Below are positions 1 through 8,109 of a stretch of 64,000 nt of DNA, piece by piece (positions within the stretch are counted from its first letter, which is position 1; the number at the start of each line of letters is the position of its first letter). The notes beneath the pieces were generated by a model that saw nothing but the letters and a program-made list of their open reading frames with translations, was not told where the DNA came from and ran no database searches. Source of the DNA: Bhargavaea cecembensis DSE10 (GTDB lineage Bacteria; Bacillota; Bacilli; Bacillales_A; Planococcaceae). The DNA lies in NCBI RefSeq assembly GCF_000348905.1, contig NZ_AOFT01000002.1:300255-364254 (forward strand), given 5' to 3'. A program made the translations under genes and the position numbers.

Positions 1-562
1 CCTTGATCAGTTCCACAAGTTCGAAGGTTGTCCGGATCGGATGTTCCTTCCTCGCTTCTTCGATCTTCCTGGCAATCTGCTTGGAGAATTTTTCTTCGCC
101 ATAACGGTAGAAAATGCGGACCAGGTCGCCGTATGCCCATTCATTGACCACATCATAGGCACTGAGCGGGGCGCTTTGGTCCATCCTCATATCAAGCGGC
201 GCGTCATAGCGATAGCTGAAGCCCCGCTCCGGCGTGTCGAATTGGGGAGAGGAGACACCCAGATCGTAGAGCACACCGTCTGCACCGGTGATCCCCAACT
301 TTCCGAGCTCTTCCTTCAGATAGCGGAAGTTCGATCTGACGAATGTAATCTTGTCCAAGTGTTCGGCAAGCCGCTCACGGGCATGACGGATGGCGGTTTC
401 ATCCTGATCAAAGCAGATGAGCCGTCCGCCTTCTCCTAATTGCTGCACAAGATATTCACTATGGCCGCCGCCGCCGAGTGTGCAGTCGACATAGAGGCCG
501 TCCGGCCGGACATTCAGTCCGTCGACTGTCTCTTTCAGCAGCACGGTCACATGATCGAACAT
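1..562 (-). CDS. rsmH: 16S rRNA m4C1402 methyltransferase RsmH (N-terminal part, cut by window edge)
   Basis: This is the first 187 codons of RsmH (MraW), which uses S-adenosylmethionine to N4-methylate C1402 in the decoding centre of 16S rRNA. The start [11 protein letters not shown] and the SAM-binding motif [12 protein letters not shown] near residues 28-39 are characteristic, and [10 protein letters not shown] follows near residue 105. The ATG at 562 has an AAGGGG ribosome site. The gene lies 28 bases downstream of mraZ, as in the conserved division/cell-wall cluster, and should be co-transcribed with it. The rest, about 125 residues by family length, lies outside the window, so this is an edge cut and not a broken gene. 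Confidence 0.95.
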   Translation of the reverse strand, partial: MFDHVTVLLKETVDGLNVRPDGLYVDCTLGGGGHSEYLVQQLGEGGRLICFDQDETAIRHARERLAEHLDKITFVRSNFRYLKEELGKLGITGADGVLYDLGVSSPQFDTPERGFSYRYDAPLDMRMDQSAPLSAYDVVNEWAYGDLVRIFYRYGEEKFSKQIARKIEEARKEHPIRTTFELVELIK

Positions 563-590
563 GTCCGTCCCCTTCTTTCATCGGTAGGTT

Positions 591-1022
591 TCAAATGTCA
601 AAGTCAATAAGGTTTTCGGCAATTTCGTTAAAGGAGTCTTCCGATTCCTCGAAATAGCCTTCCCAGGCTTCCTTCGCCCAGATTTCAATCCGGCTGGAAA
701 CACCCAGGACAACACAATCCTTCTCAAGGCCGGCATAGCTCAAAAGGTTCGCAGGTAAATTGACGCGTCCCTGCTTATCAAGTTCCACCTCGGTTGCCCC
801 GGAGAAGAAGAAGCGGGTGAATGCGCGGGCATCTTTCTTGGTGACCGGCAAGGCTTTCAGCTTTTCCTCAAGCCGTTTCCACTCGTCCATGGTATAGGCG
901 AACAGGCATTTATCCAATCCGCGGGTGACGACGAATCCGCCGTCCAGATCATCGCGGAACTTCGCCGGAATGATCAGCCGGCCCTTTGTATCAACCGTAT
1001 GCTGATATTCGCCCATGAACAT
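591..1022 (-). CDS. mraZ: Transcriptional regulator MraZ
   Basis: MraZ is a 143-residue DNA-binding protein with two SpoVT-AbrB-like half domains that forms rings and regulates its own division/cell-wall operon. The start [19 protein letters not shown] and the second half [17 protein letters not shown] are textbook MraZ. It is the first gene of the cluster, with rsmH immediately downstream. Three GTGG repeats spaced exactly 10 bp lie 33-56 bases upstream of its start and are the expected autoregulatory sites. Length and motifs are complete. Confidence 0.97.
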   Translation of the reverse strand: MFMGEYQHTVDTKGRLIIPAKFRDDLDGGFVVTRGLDKCLFAYTMDEWKRLEEKLKALPVTKKDARAFTRFFFSGATEVELDKQGRVNLPANLLSYAGLEKDCVVLGVSSRIEIWAKEAWEGYFEESEDSFNEIAENLIDFDI

Positions 1023-1054
1023 GTGTCTTCACCCCACATCGTAAACTTAATGTA

Positions 1055-1078
1055 CCACATCCCCCCACTTTCCTCCAC
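1055..1078 (-). promoter_or_regulatory. Probable MraZ-binding repeats
   Basis: Read on the minus strand, GTGG occurs three times at an exact 10-bp period (plus-strand CCAC at 1055, 1065 and 1075), upstream of mraZ. MraZ proteins are known to bind short tandem GTG-containing repeats with about one helical turn spacing in front of their own operon. A -10-like TAATATAAG lies further upstream (about 1095-1105), which would put the repeats just downstream of the transcription start and favour autorepression. Function is inferred from position and spacing. Confidence 0.75.
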
Positions 1079-1290
1079 CCGTTTTTGCAAATCTCTTATA
1101 TTACAATTTGGTAACGAAAACTGTGGATCCAGAAGGCCTGATTTTACATCAGATTGACCGCCTTAACCCTTCTGATGCAGGGTGCCGACCAGGCAACCTG
1201 CCGGGCATCCCCACTCTGCAAATTTAATCCCTCTGCGCTTCTCCCCATAAAAAGCAGTTTGTCCGTTCCGGGCGCCTTAATATACCGGAA

Positions 1291-1324
1291 CAAACAAAAA
1301 CACCGCCCTTACAGGAAGGCGGTG
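1291..1324 (-). terminator. Rho-independent terminator after bshC
   Basis: On the minus strand the inverted repeat CACCGCC/GGGCGGTG (1301-1324) is followed by a T-rich run, 20 bases past the bshC stop. It separates the bshC transcript from the mraZ operon. The remaining gap up to mraZ (about 1025-1290) holds the mraZ promoter region and no visible gene. Confidence 0.85.
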
Positions 1325-1345
1325 CGAATCGGATCTTATGGATAT

Positions 1346-2962
1346 TCAGAGGCGGACGAGGTGGTGGTCCCCCGGCCGGCCGTCCATCCGTGCGGCAAGG
1401 TCGGAGATGAAGCCGGGCCCATATTCATTCATGAATTGGAATGGCGAGAACTTGCGCTCCTGGAAGCCGCCCTCCGGCAGCAGTTCCGCTTCAAGGCGGC
1501 TGTAGCGGCGGATCGCCGTCTCATGTTCGAGCAGGACAGATTCACGGATCTTCTCTTTCAGGTAGTTGAACTGGCGTTCATGGAAAGCGATATTTTTCTC
1601 AATCAGTTCCCGGACATTCCGGCCGCGCGATTCCAATGATGCCGAAAGTTCCCGGTAGCCGTCATTCAGCTGCTCTTCCATCCGGGCGATCCGGCCGGCC
1701 GCTTCGCGGTCGCTGACGCGGTCGATGAATGCCTGCTTTTCTTCTTCCGCCATGCCGGCCAGCACCTCTTCTTCGCTCAGTCCGGTCTCCGAGAGGAGGC
1801 TCGCCGTCAGACGGCTGATAAATGTCAGGGACTGGCGGGGAATAATAACCGGCATCCTGATCCCCATTTCCCGGAACGCAGGGCGCAGCAGTGACCAGTA
1901 GGCGATTTCGCCGGGGCCACCGACGAACGTCAGCACCGGAATGGCCAAGTCCTGCATGACCGGCCTGGTCACGACATTATTGCTGAGCAGTTCCGGGCGG
2001 GTATGTGCAATCTCCGCCAGTTCGTCTTCCGAAAACGAGAAGCCTGCCTGGCTGTTGACGAATTTCCCATCCTCCCGTCTGAGCAGGAACCGCTCACCGG
2101 ACTCCACGTAAAACAGATGGGCATCCTGCCCATCCGAACCTAGCGGGCGGTCGAACCCGTCACGGACGAAGCGCTCTTCCGTTTCCGCCACCCCTGCCGC
2201 AATGGCCGCGGAATTGCGGACCATGTTCTCAAAGTGAGGCGCCTCGAGCTGCCTGAGCGCAGGGTCGGCTGCATCCAGAAGCAGGAGCCCTTCTTCACTG
2301 AACAGCCGTGCCATGAGCGCAGCAAAAAAAGAGGTAAAGGTCGGGTTGCCTTCCAGACAGTCCAGTACCGTACCGATCAGGCTTTCGGTATGCGCCGTTT
2401 CCCCGTAGTCACGGAAAACACTGCGGATGTACGCTTCCATTTCTGCTGGGTCAAAGGCAGTTTCCGATGCCATGGTCTTGGCTCCGAAGGGCACCGGAAA
2501 CTGCCTTTTCACCGGACGGTCATCAGAAATCGCATAAACGTGATTGATTTCCAGGAGATCATGGTCCTCCCCGGCAATCCAGAAAATCGGAACTACAGGC
2601 GTGCCGAGTTCTGCACGGAGCCGGCGGGCTTCCGCAACGACAGACAGGGCCTTGTTTACCGAGTAAAGCGGACCGGTCAGGAGCCCGGCCTGCTGCCCCC
2701 CGACAACTGCCGGTGCCCCTTCTTCAAGCTCAAGCAGATGGGCTTCCGCCTCCTCGGAAAGCCCGGCTTTCCCCATGAACCCCCGGATGACCCGGCTTAG
2801 GCCGGCACGGTCGAAGGTGCGGGATTCCAGTTCCTTCAGTCTGGCCGCATAGCCCTCGGCATCAGGCGAGTAATCAAAATATGTATGGATAAAATCCGGG
2901 TCGTTGAAGTAGGCGTCCATGACTCTCCCCGCAGGCCGGATGTCCAGTCGTTCAAATTCCAT
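1346..2962 (-). CDS. bshC: Putative cysteine ligase BshC (bacillithiol biosynthesis)
   Basis: BshC carries out the last step of bacillithiol synthesis, adding cysteine to glucosaminyl-malate to make the main low-molecular-weight thiol of Bacillales. The 538-residue product matches the roughly 540 residues usual for the family. It has the Rossmann-like core with VVGGQQAGLLTGPLYSVNKA near residues 85-105 and FWIAGEDHDLLEINHVY near 130, and a coiled-coil stretch near 400-470. I place the start at the ATG at 2962 (MEFERLD), which has a GGGG ribosome site. An upstream in-frame ATG at 2986 would add eight residues without a better site. It sits next to mraZ as yllA does in B. subtilis. Confidence 0.93.
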   Translation of the reverse strand: MEFERLDIRPAGRVMDAYFNDPDFIHTYFDYSPDAEGYAARLKELESRTFDRAGLSRVIRGFMGKAGLSEEAEAHLLELEEGAPAVVGGQQAGLLTGPLYSVNKALSVVAEARRLRAELGTPVVPIFWIAGEDHDLLEINHVYAISDDRPVKRQFPVPFGAKTMASETAFDPAEMEAYIRSVFRDYGETAHTESLIGTVLDCLEGNPTFTSFFAALMARLFSEEGLLLLDAADPALRQLEAPHFENMVRNSAAIAAGVAETEERFVRDGFDRPLGSDGQDAHLFYVESGERFLLRREDGKFVNSQAGFSFSEDELAEIAHTRPELLSNNVVTRPVMQDLAIPVLTFVGGPGEIAYWSLLRPAFREMGIRMPVIIPRQSLTFISRLTASLLSETGLSEEEVLAGMAEEEKQAFIDRVSDREAAGRIARMEEQLNDGYRELSASLESRGRNVRELIEKNIAFHERQFNYLKEKIRESVLLEHETAIRRYSRLEAELLPEGGFQERKFSPFQFMNEYGPGFISDLAARMDGRPGDHHLVRL

Positions 2963-3036
2963 GTCGAAAACCCCATTTGTATTCATTAATCGAAACCGAT
3001 TATAGCATTCCCACCCTGCCGAATGAAAAATTCAGC

Positions 3037-3429
3037 TCAGCCACCCGTATAATCGGCAATCATGACCCCGGAGCCGACAATAAATGCGGCAAGGTAGGCT
3101 GCCGACAGGATCAGAAACAGCAGTCGCCAGATTTTCCGCAGAAGCGGGCCGATCTCCAGATCATGCCCGGTCTTGCGTTCCCTGTAGGTCATGTAAAGCG
3201 CGAACAAGATCACTGCAATGGCCAGGTAAAATCCTGTGCGGTAACCGGTAAATGCCGCCAGGACTGCCGGCACAGCCGGCAGAAGCAGAAAGGTCGTGAA
3301 ATCCGCCGCCCTGCTGAACCCCTTTGACGGATCCTTATATAAGCGGGTGAAGAAGATGAACAGAATCAAAAGAGCGACAGCCGGGAAAGCGATCAGAAAC
3401 CCCGCTGCCGAATAAAAGAAGTCAGCCAA
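3037..3429 (-). CDS. DUF3397 family membrane protein
   Basis: A 130-residue membrane protein with four predicted hydrophobic segments (about residues 5-25, 37-60, 62-80 and 98-120). It resembles the DUF3397 family that sits between panE and bshC in many Bacillales; no biochemical role is known. I place the start at a TTG at 3429, because AAAGGAGG lies at ideal distance before it and the resulting length fits the family. A longer reading to 3498 has no ribosome site. The gene overlaps the end of panE by 8 bases, so the two are probably translated together. Confidence 0.75.
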   Translation of the reverse strand: MADFFYSAAGFLIAFPAVALLILFIFFTRLYKDPSKGFSRAADFTTFLLLPAVPAVLAAFTGYRTGFYLAIAVILFALYMTYRERKTGHDLEIGPLLRKIWRLLFLILSAAYLAAFIVGSGVMIADYTGG

Positions 3430-4327
3430 GCCGGTCCCCCCTCCTTTCCATTGAGCAGACGAGGTCATGCAGCGCCGCCAATGTCGGAAGGGAGGCACGG
3501 CGCTCCCGGGCTAGGGAAATGACGCCACCCATGATAGCGCCTGCTTCCGTCCGTTTCCCTTCAAGGAGATCGGCCAGCATCGACGAGGTGTTTTCAGCTG
3601 TTTTCCGGCAGAGCGCCAGCACCTCGTCCAGCGTGACTTCGTCTGCCGTTTCCGGAAATGCTGCAGCAAGTTCCGCATGAAGCCTTCCGAGTAGCGCACC
3701 GAGGTTGGGGTCTTCCGCAAGCATCCCGTTCCTGACACCGGCAACCGCCGTGACCGGGTTGATCATGCAATTTTTCAAGGCCTTTTTCAGGAGAAGCCAC
3801 TCCGGCTCTTCATTGGAGCGGACAACGGGGAAAGACGGGGAGTCGGCGCCCAGAAGCGGGATAAACGGGCGGAAGTCATCCGAAACAGGTGCAATCCGGA
3901 GCGGACCGGTCCCGGTGTGCTCGACCGACCGGAGACCGGTTTTCCGTGCGCCGTGCTCGATTGTCCCGAACGCAACCGGCCTGTCCCGGAAACGGGAAGC
4001 CAATGACAGATGCGCCACTCCGTTCTGAACAAACAATAGCGGTGCGTCCCCCGGTTTTCCGTCCAGTGCCGCAAGAAACTCATTCAAGTCATACGACTTC
4101 ATGGCCAAGATGGTCAATCCGCCATTTCGGGCCTCCCCGGGGATTGATGTCGCACCGACCCTGAAGACCTTCTCCTCCCGGCCGGCCGAAAGCAAGATGC
4201 CTTCATCCAGGATGGCAGCCGCCTGTTCCGCGGTTCTCGTAATCATCCGGACATCAAGCCCGGCCTCGGCCAGGCGGGCTCCTACCAGCAACCCGACCGC
4301 TCCGGCTCCAGCTACATGGATCCTCAT
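3422..4327 (-). CDS. panE: 2-dehydropantoate 2-reductase
   Basis: PanE reduces ketopantoate to pantoate with NADPH in coenzyme A synthesis. The 301-residue product opens with the Rossmann motif GAGAVGLLVGARLAEAG (residues 6-22). NPVTAVAGVRNG near residue 195 is the conserved C-terminal substrate and catalytic region. The ATG at 4327 has AAGGAG at good spacing. An upstream reading to 4501 runs through the preceding terminator and is rejected. This is ylbQ of the B. subtilis order. A family member acting on another 2-keto acid cannot be excluded, but synteny favours PanE. Confidence 0.88.
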   Translation of the reverse strand: MRIHVAGAGAVGLLVGARLAEAGLDVRMITRTAEQAAAILDEGILLSAGREEKVFRVGATSIPGEARNGGLTILAMKSYDLNEFLAALDGKPGDAPLLFVQNGVAHLSLASRFRDRPVAFGTIEHGARKTGLRSVEHTGTGPLRIAPVSDDFRPFIPLLGADSPSFPVVRSNEEPEWLLLKKALKNCMINPVTAVAGVRNGMLAEDPNLGALLGRLHAELAAAFPETADEVTLDEVLALCRKTAENTSSMLADLLEGKRTEAGAIMGGVISLARERRASLPTLAALHDLVCSMERRGDRLG

Positions 4328-4348
4328 CGCCAATCTCCTTCCCCCAAT

Positions 4349-4376
4349 GAAAAGGCCCGCCGGAAGGGCAGGCCTT
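4349..4376 (-). terminator. Terminator after the acyl-CoA carboxylase operon
   Basis: On the minus strand AAGGCC..GGCCTT forms a GC-rich hairpin followed by TTTTC. It lies 12 bases after the carboxyltransferase stop and before panE, so it ends the carboxylase operon. Confidence 0.75.
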
Positions 4377-4388
4377 GTTGCAGTACTA

Positions 4389-5930
4389 TTATACCGGATT
4401 GACCGGGTGCTTGCGAAGAGGGTGTGCGACTTCTTTCGTGGAATAGATCGCGAACCGGGCAGCCAGCTCCGAACGGAGATTGTCCGGCGAGACGATATCA
4501 TCGATGATCATCTCGGAAGCCAGCTTATAGATGTCAATCTGCTCACGGTACTCCTCTCGCTTTTCCTGGATAAATTGAACCCGCTCTTTCGGATCCTCGA
4601 TCGCCTGGATCTTGTTTGAATAGACGGCGTTGACCGCGGCTTCAGGACCCATGACCGCAATTTGTGCGGACGGAAGCGCGATGCAGGCATCCGGCTCGAA
4701 TGCAGGGCCTGCCATCGCATACAGACCGGCGCCATACGCCTTTCTGACGATGACGGAAATCTTCGGCACCGTCGCTGAACTCATCGCGGAAATGAGCTTG
4801 GCGCCATGACGGATGATGCCTGCCCGCTCAACCTTTGTTCCGATCATGAAGCCCGGCACGTCAGCGAGGAACAGGAGCGGAATCGAGAATGCGTCACAGA
4901 GCGAGATGAATTTCGCTCCCTTGTCGGCCGAGTCGACGAAGAGCACGCCGCCCTTTACTTTCGGCTGGTTGGCGATGATGCCGACAGGGCGTCCCTCGAT
5001 GCGCGCAAGCCCGGTGATCAGCTCGGGCGCGAACAGCTTCTTGATCTCGAAAAAGCTGCCTTCATCGATCAGTCTGCCGATGGCCTCATACATATCAAAC
5101 GGTGCGTTCTGGTTTTTGGGGATGATTTCCCCGAGAGACCTGCCTTCGGATACAGGAACAGGTGATTTGATTTCCGGCTTTTCCGCGAAGTTGGACGGGA
5201 AAAAGTCCAGGTAGGCTTTCGCGGCTTCGATCGCTTCCTGCTCATCCGCGGCAAGCCAGTCCCCGCATCCGCTGACCGTGCAGTGCATGCGGGCCCCGCC
5301 CATCTCCTCCAGCGACACCTTTTCCCCGATCACTTCCGCAGCCATCCTCGGGGAGCCGAGATACATCGAAGCATTTCCGTCCACCATGATGACGATGTCA
5401 CAGAACGCCGGGATATAGGCCCCGCCTGCTGCGGACGGCCCGAACAAAAGGCAGACCTGCGGGATGACACCGGAAAGGCGCACCTGATTGTGGAAGATCC
5501 GGCCTGCCCCCCTGCGGTTCGGGAACATGTCCAGCTGATCGGTGATCCGCGCACCCGCCGAGTCGACGAGGTAAAGCAGCGGGACTTTCAGCTGTTCCGC
5601 CGTTTCTTGGATGCGGATGATTTTTTCAACCGTCCGTGCCCCCCAGGAACCGGCCTTCACGGTCGAGTCATTGGCCATGACACAAACGGTCTTCCCCCCG
5701 ACCTTGCCTGTGGCCGTCACGACTCCGTCGGCCGGCAGATCGCCGGCCTCAACGTTCGCAAACCGGGCATCTTCCGTATACTCCCCATCGTCAAACAACA
5801 GCTCAAGCCGGTCCCTCACAAAGAGTTTGCCCTGCTCCTTCAGCTTTTCATGATACTTCGGGTGTCCTCCGGCGAAAATCTGTTCCAGGGACTTTTCAAG
5901 ACGTTCAGTTTCATTTGTTTGTACTGTCAT
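4389..5930 (-). CDS. Acyl-CoA carboxylase carboxyltransferase (beta) subunit
   Basis: A 513-residue carboxyltransferase of the propionyl-/methylcrotonyl-CoA carboxylase type that transfers CO2 from carboxybiotin to an acyl-CoA. DSAGARITDQLDMF near residue 122 and GPSAAGGAYIPAFCD near 165 are the acyl-CoA and oxyanion-hole motifs of the N-terminal half. ADVPGFMIGTKVERAGIIRHGAK-type sequence near residue 375 marks the biotin-binding C-terminal half. Both crotonase-fold halves are present. It is the third gene of an operon after biotin carboxylase and a 70-residue biotin carrier. The closest B. subtilis match I know is YngE, but the leucine-pathway neighbours yngG and yngJ are absent, so the substrate is open. 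Confidence 0.9.
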   Translation of the reverse strand: MTVQTNETERLEKSLEQIFAGGHPKYHEKLKEQGKLFVRDRLELLFDDGEYTEDARFANVEAGDLPADGVVTATGKVGGKTVCVMANDSTVKAGSWGARTVEKIIRIQETAEQLKVPLLYLVDSAGARITDQLDMFPNRRGAGRIFHNQVRLSGVIPQVCLLFGPSAAGGAYIPAFCDIVIMVDGNASMYLGSPRMAAEVIGEKVSLEEMGGARMHCTVSGCGDWLAADEQEAIEAAKAYLDFFPSNFAEKPEIKSPVPVSEGRSLGEIIPKNQNAPFDMYEAIGRLIDEGSFFEIKKLFAPELITGLARIEGRPVGIIANQPKVKGGVLFVDSADKGAKFISLCDAFSIPLLFLADVPGFMIGTKVERAGIIRHGAKLISAMSSATVPKISVIVRKAYGAGLYAMAGPAFEPDACIALPSAQIAVMGPEAAVNAVYSNKIQAIEDPKERVQFIQEKREEYREQIDIYKLASEMIIDDIVSPDNLRSELAARFAIYSTKEVAHPLRKHPVNPV

Positions 5931-5965
5931 TCCACTTCCCCCTCCCTTTGCTTCGCGGCTGCCGA

Positions 5966-6178
5966 TTATTCGAATGTGAGGATGGTATCCCCTTCATTGA
6001 TGAAATCTCCGATGTTGACACGAACTTCCTTTACTTTGCCGCCCTTTTCGGCTTCGACCGGGATCTCCATCTTCATCGATTCGAGTACGACGACCGTCTG
6101 TCCTGCCGTCACTTCATCCCCCGCATTTACATCAACGGTGAAAACCGTGCCTGCCATTGTCGATTTCAGTTCATTCAT
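5966..6178 (-). CDS. Small biotin/lipoyl attachment (biotin carrier) protein
   Basis: A 70-residue free-standing biotinyl domain. The biotinylation motif ESMKMEI places the modified lysine at residue 36. Glycines at the hairpin turns (MAGTVFTV, VNIGDFINEGD) are as in BCCP-like domains. The ATG at 6178 follows the stop of biotin carboxylase by one base, so translation is coupled. It lacks the long N-terminal region of fatty-acid-synthesis AccB, which supports a role in a catabolic acyl-CoA carboxylase. It should be biotinylated by BirA. Confidence 0.92.
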   Translation of the reverse strand: MNELKSTMAGTVFTVDVNAGDEVTAGQTVVVLESMKMEIPVEAEKGGKVKEVRVNIGDFINEGDTILTFE

Positions 6179-6179
6179 C

Positions 6180-7535
6180 TTAAACTTCCTCCTTTTTCTT
6201 GGCCTGCCATCCTGCAAGCACCTGGGTTGTATAGTTGCCTTCCGCAAATTCTTCGGACCCGGCAAAAGATGCGAAAAGCGGGATGTTCGTCCGGACACCC
6301 GCGGCATGCGCCTCGCCGAAAAATTGCTCCGACCGGCGGATCGCTTCTTCACGCGAACTGCCGCTGATGATCACCTTTGCAATCATCGGGTCATAGAACG
6401 GCGTGACCGTATCGCCCTCCGTGTATCCGCGGTCGATCCGGACGCCCTCTCCTTCCGGCAGGGCAAGCTGTGTGATCTTGCCGGGGGACGGAAGAAACTT
6501 TTCCGGATCCTCCGCGTAAATCCGGTATTCAATCGCATGTCCGGAAGAAGTGATGCTATCCTGAACCTTCACAGGAAGCTCCTCTCCTGAAGCGACCCTG
6601 ATCTGCCATTCCACCAGGTCAAATCCGGTTACGGCTTCCGTCACCGGGTGTTCCACCTGAAGCCGGGTGTTCATCTCAAGAAAGTAAAACTCGTGGTCCG
6701 GTCCGACAATGAACTCGACCGTTCCGGCATTTGTATAGCCCACTGCTTTACCCGCCTCCACCGCTGCCTGGAGCATCCGTTCTTTCGCTTCCTCGGGGAA
6801 CCCGGGTGATGGAGATTCTTCGATCACTTTTTGGTTACGGCGCTGAACAGAGCAGTTGCGTTCAAACAGATGAACGACATTCCCATGGCTGTCTCCGAAA
6901 ATCTGGACTTCGATATGCCGGGCTTCATCGATGAATTTCTCGATGAACACCCGGTCATCCCCGAAATAGGACATGGCGCGCTTTTTGACCCCTTCGAAAT
7001 TTCGACTGAGCGCTTGCTCACTTTCACAGCGCACCATGCCGATTCCGCCGCCTCCCGCACTCGCTTTCATCATGACCGGATAGCCGATGTCACCGGCCGC
7101 GCGAATCGCTTCTTCCAGCGTCGCCACGCCTTCCTCCGTTCCCGGCACAACCGGAACTCCGGCTTTGATCATGGCGCGTCTGGCTTCGATCTTGTCCCCC
7201 ATCTTCTCGATCACATCAGCCGAAGGACCGATAAAGGCCAGGCCTGCTTCCTGGACTTTCCGTGCAAATGACGCATTTTCCGAAAGAAGCCCGTAACCGG
7301 GGTGGATGGCATCCGCCCCTTCACGCTTGGCGAGATCGATGATTTCGTCGCCCTTCAGATAAGACTGGGGAACGGGACCTGGCCCGATTTCAAACGATTC
7401 ATCTGCTTCTTTTACAAATGGCAGCCCTGCGTCTGCCTCCGAATGGACAGCAATGGTGCGGATGCCGAGCTCCCGGCAGGTCCTGATGATTCGTGACGCG
7501 ATTTCCCCCCGGTTCGCGATGAGAATCTTTTCCAT
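6180..7535 (-). CDS. Biotin carboxylase subunit of acyl-CoA carboxylase
   Basis: A 451-residue ATP-grasp enzyme that carboxylates biotin with bicarbonate and ATP. The start MEKILIANRGEIASRIIRTC, the glycine-rich ATP loop KASAGGGGIGM near residue 160, and EFIVGPDHEFYFLEMNTRLQ near residue 275 are diagnostic. EHPVTE follows, and the protein ends before any biotinyl domain, which is supplied by the next gene. First gene of the operon; a GGGGGGA ribosome site precedes the ATG. A perfect CcpA consensus lies 66-79 bases upstream. A housekeeping AccC role is possible, but the operon partners argue for a dedicated acyl-CoA carboxylase. Confidence 0.92.
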   Translation of the reverse strand: MEKILIANRGEIASRIIRTCRELGIRTIAVHSEADAGLPFVKEADESFEIGPGPVPQSYLKGDEIIDLAKREGADAIHPGYGLLSENASFARKVQEAGLAFIGPSADVIEKMGDKIEARRAMIKAGVPVVPGTEEGVATLEEAIRAAGDIGYPVMMKASAGGGGIGMVRCESEQALSRNFEGVKKRAMSYFGDDRVFIEKFIDEARHIEVQIFGDSHGNVVHLFERNCSVQRRNQKVIEESPSPGFPEEAKERMLQAAVEAGKAVGYTNAGTVEFIVGPDHEFYFLEMNTRLQVEHPVTEAVTGFDLVEWQIRVASGEELPVKVQDSITSSGHAIEYRIYAEDPEKFLPSPGKITQLALPEGEGVRIDRGYTEGDTVTPFYDPMIAKVIISGSSREEAIRRSEQFFGEAHAAGVRTNIPLFASFAGSEEFAEGNYTTQVLAGWQAKKKEEV

Positions 7536-7600
7536 GAGGATCCCCCCTATTGAATTGACAAACTATTTAAAACCCCTTCAATATCAGTCTATATGAAAGC

Positions 7601-7614
7601 TGAAACCGTTTTCA
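7601..7614 (-). promoter_or_regulatory. CcpA catabolite-response element (cre)
   Basis: TGAAACCGTTTTCA matches the consensus TGWAANCGNTNWCA at every position. On the minus strand it falls right behind a TTGACT -35-like hexamer (7615-7620), so bound CcpA would block the promoter of the acyl-CoA carboxylase operon. This predicts glucose repression. Confidence 0.8.
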
Positions 7615-7635
7615 AGTCAAACCGGAAAAACTGTC

Positions 7636-7668
7636 AAAAAGAAAAGCAGAACCGACACGCGGTCCTGC
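7636..7668 (-). terminator. Terminator after the ylbO-like gene
   Basis: On the minus strand GCAGGACCG/CGGTTCTGC (one mismatch) forms a hairpin followed by TTTTCTTTTT, starting three bases after the stop codon at 7671. Confidence 0.75.
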
Positions 7669-7670
7669 CG

Positions 7671-8057
7671 TCAGCTTTCCTGTTTTTCGATGAAAGCCAC
7701 TCCTTTTGAAAGCCATGCTAGAAGCCTGTGATGCTCGCGGGCGAGCGCTTCATGCTCTTTTTTCAGCCGCATATAGGATTCGGATAATTCATCGAACCCG
7801 CTCATCGCCTGTTTCAGGTGGGACTTCAGATGATGCTCGGGCTTTTTCTGGGCGGCCTCAAGCTCGGCCGAATGAATCTTGCGCAGCGTCTTGTTCCACC
7901 TGAATCCGCAAGCCTGTTTGGTACGTCCCAGCTTCTCGGCCGCATCCGCAAATGCACCCAGCTGCGTTCCGCCATTTTTCACTGCTTCGATCACCGTATC
8001 GGCGAGGATGCGGTCATCTTCCGGTGTCCACCGGTCTTTTCTTGTATTTTCCTTCAC
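7671..8057 (-). CDS. ylbO: RsfA/YlbO-family Myb-like DNA-binding protein
   Basis: About 128 residues. An N-terminal Myb/SANT-like domain (RWTPEDDRILADTVIEAV, then GRTKQACGFRWNKTLR at about 45-60) is followed by a C-terminal coiled coil rich in E, K and L. RsfA of B. subtilis is a prespore regulator that adjusts sigma-F-dependent genes; YlbO is its paralog at this chromosomal position. I prefer the GTG at 8057, with GGGGGTGG before it; a GTG at 8066 is also possible. Longer upstream readings run into the enoyl-CoA hydratase gene in another frame. A sporulation role in this organism is inference only. Confidence 0.8.
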   Translation of the reverse strand: MKENTRKDRWTPEDDRILADTVIEAVKNGGTQLGAFADAAEKLGRTKQACGFRWNKTLRKIHSAELEAAQKKPEHHLKSHLKQAMSGFDELSESYMRLKKEHEALAREHHRLLAWLSKGVAFIEKQES

Positions 8058-8109
8058 CTCTACCACCCCCGTTTGGGAAACTATATGCGGTGGAGTAAAG
8101 AAATAGACT

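Noticed and set aside
3422..4501. Longer panE reading starting at 4501
   Set aside because: It would run through the carboxylase terminator and the 3' end of the carboxyltransferase gene; the ATG at 4327 has a ribosome site and begins the Rossmann fold.
5283..6590. A 435-codon open plus-strand frame across the acyl-CoA carboxylase genes
   Set aside because: It crosses the junction of three well-supported genes on the other strand and has no protein family signature.
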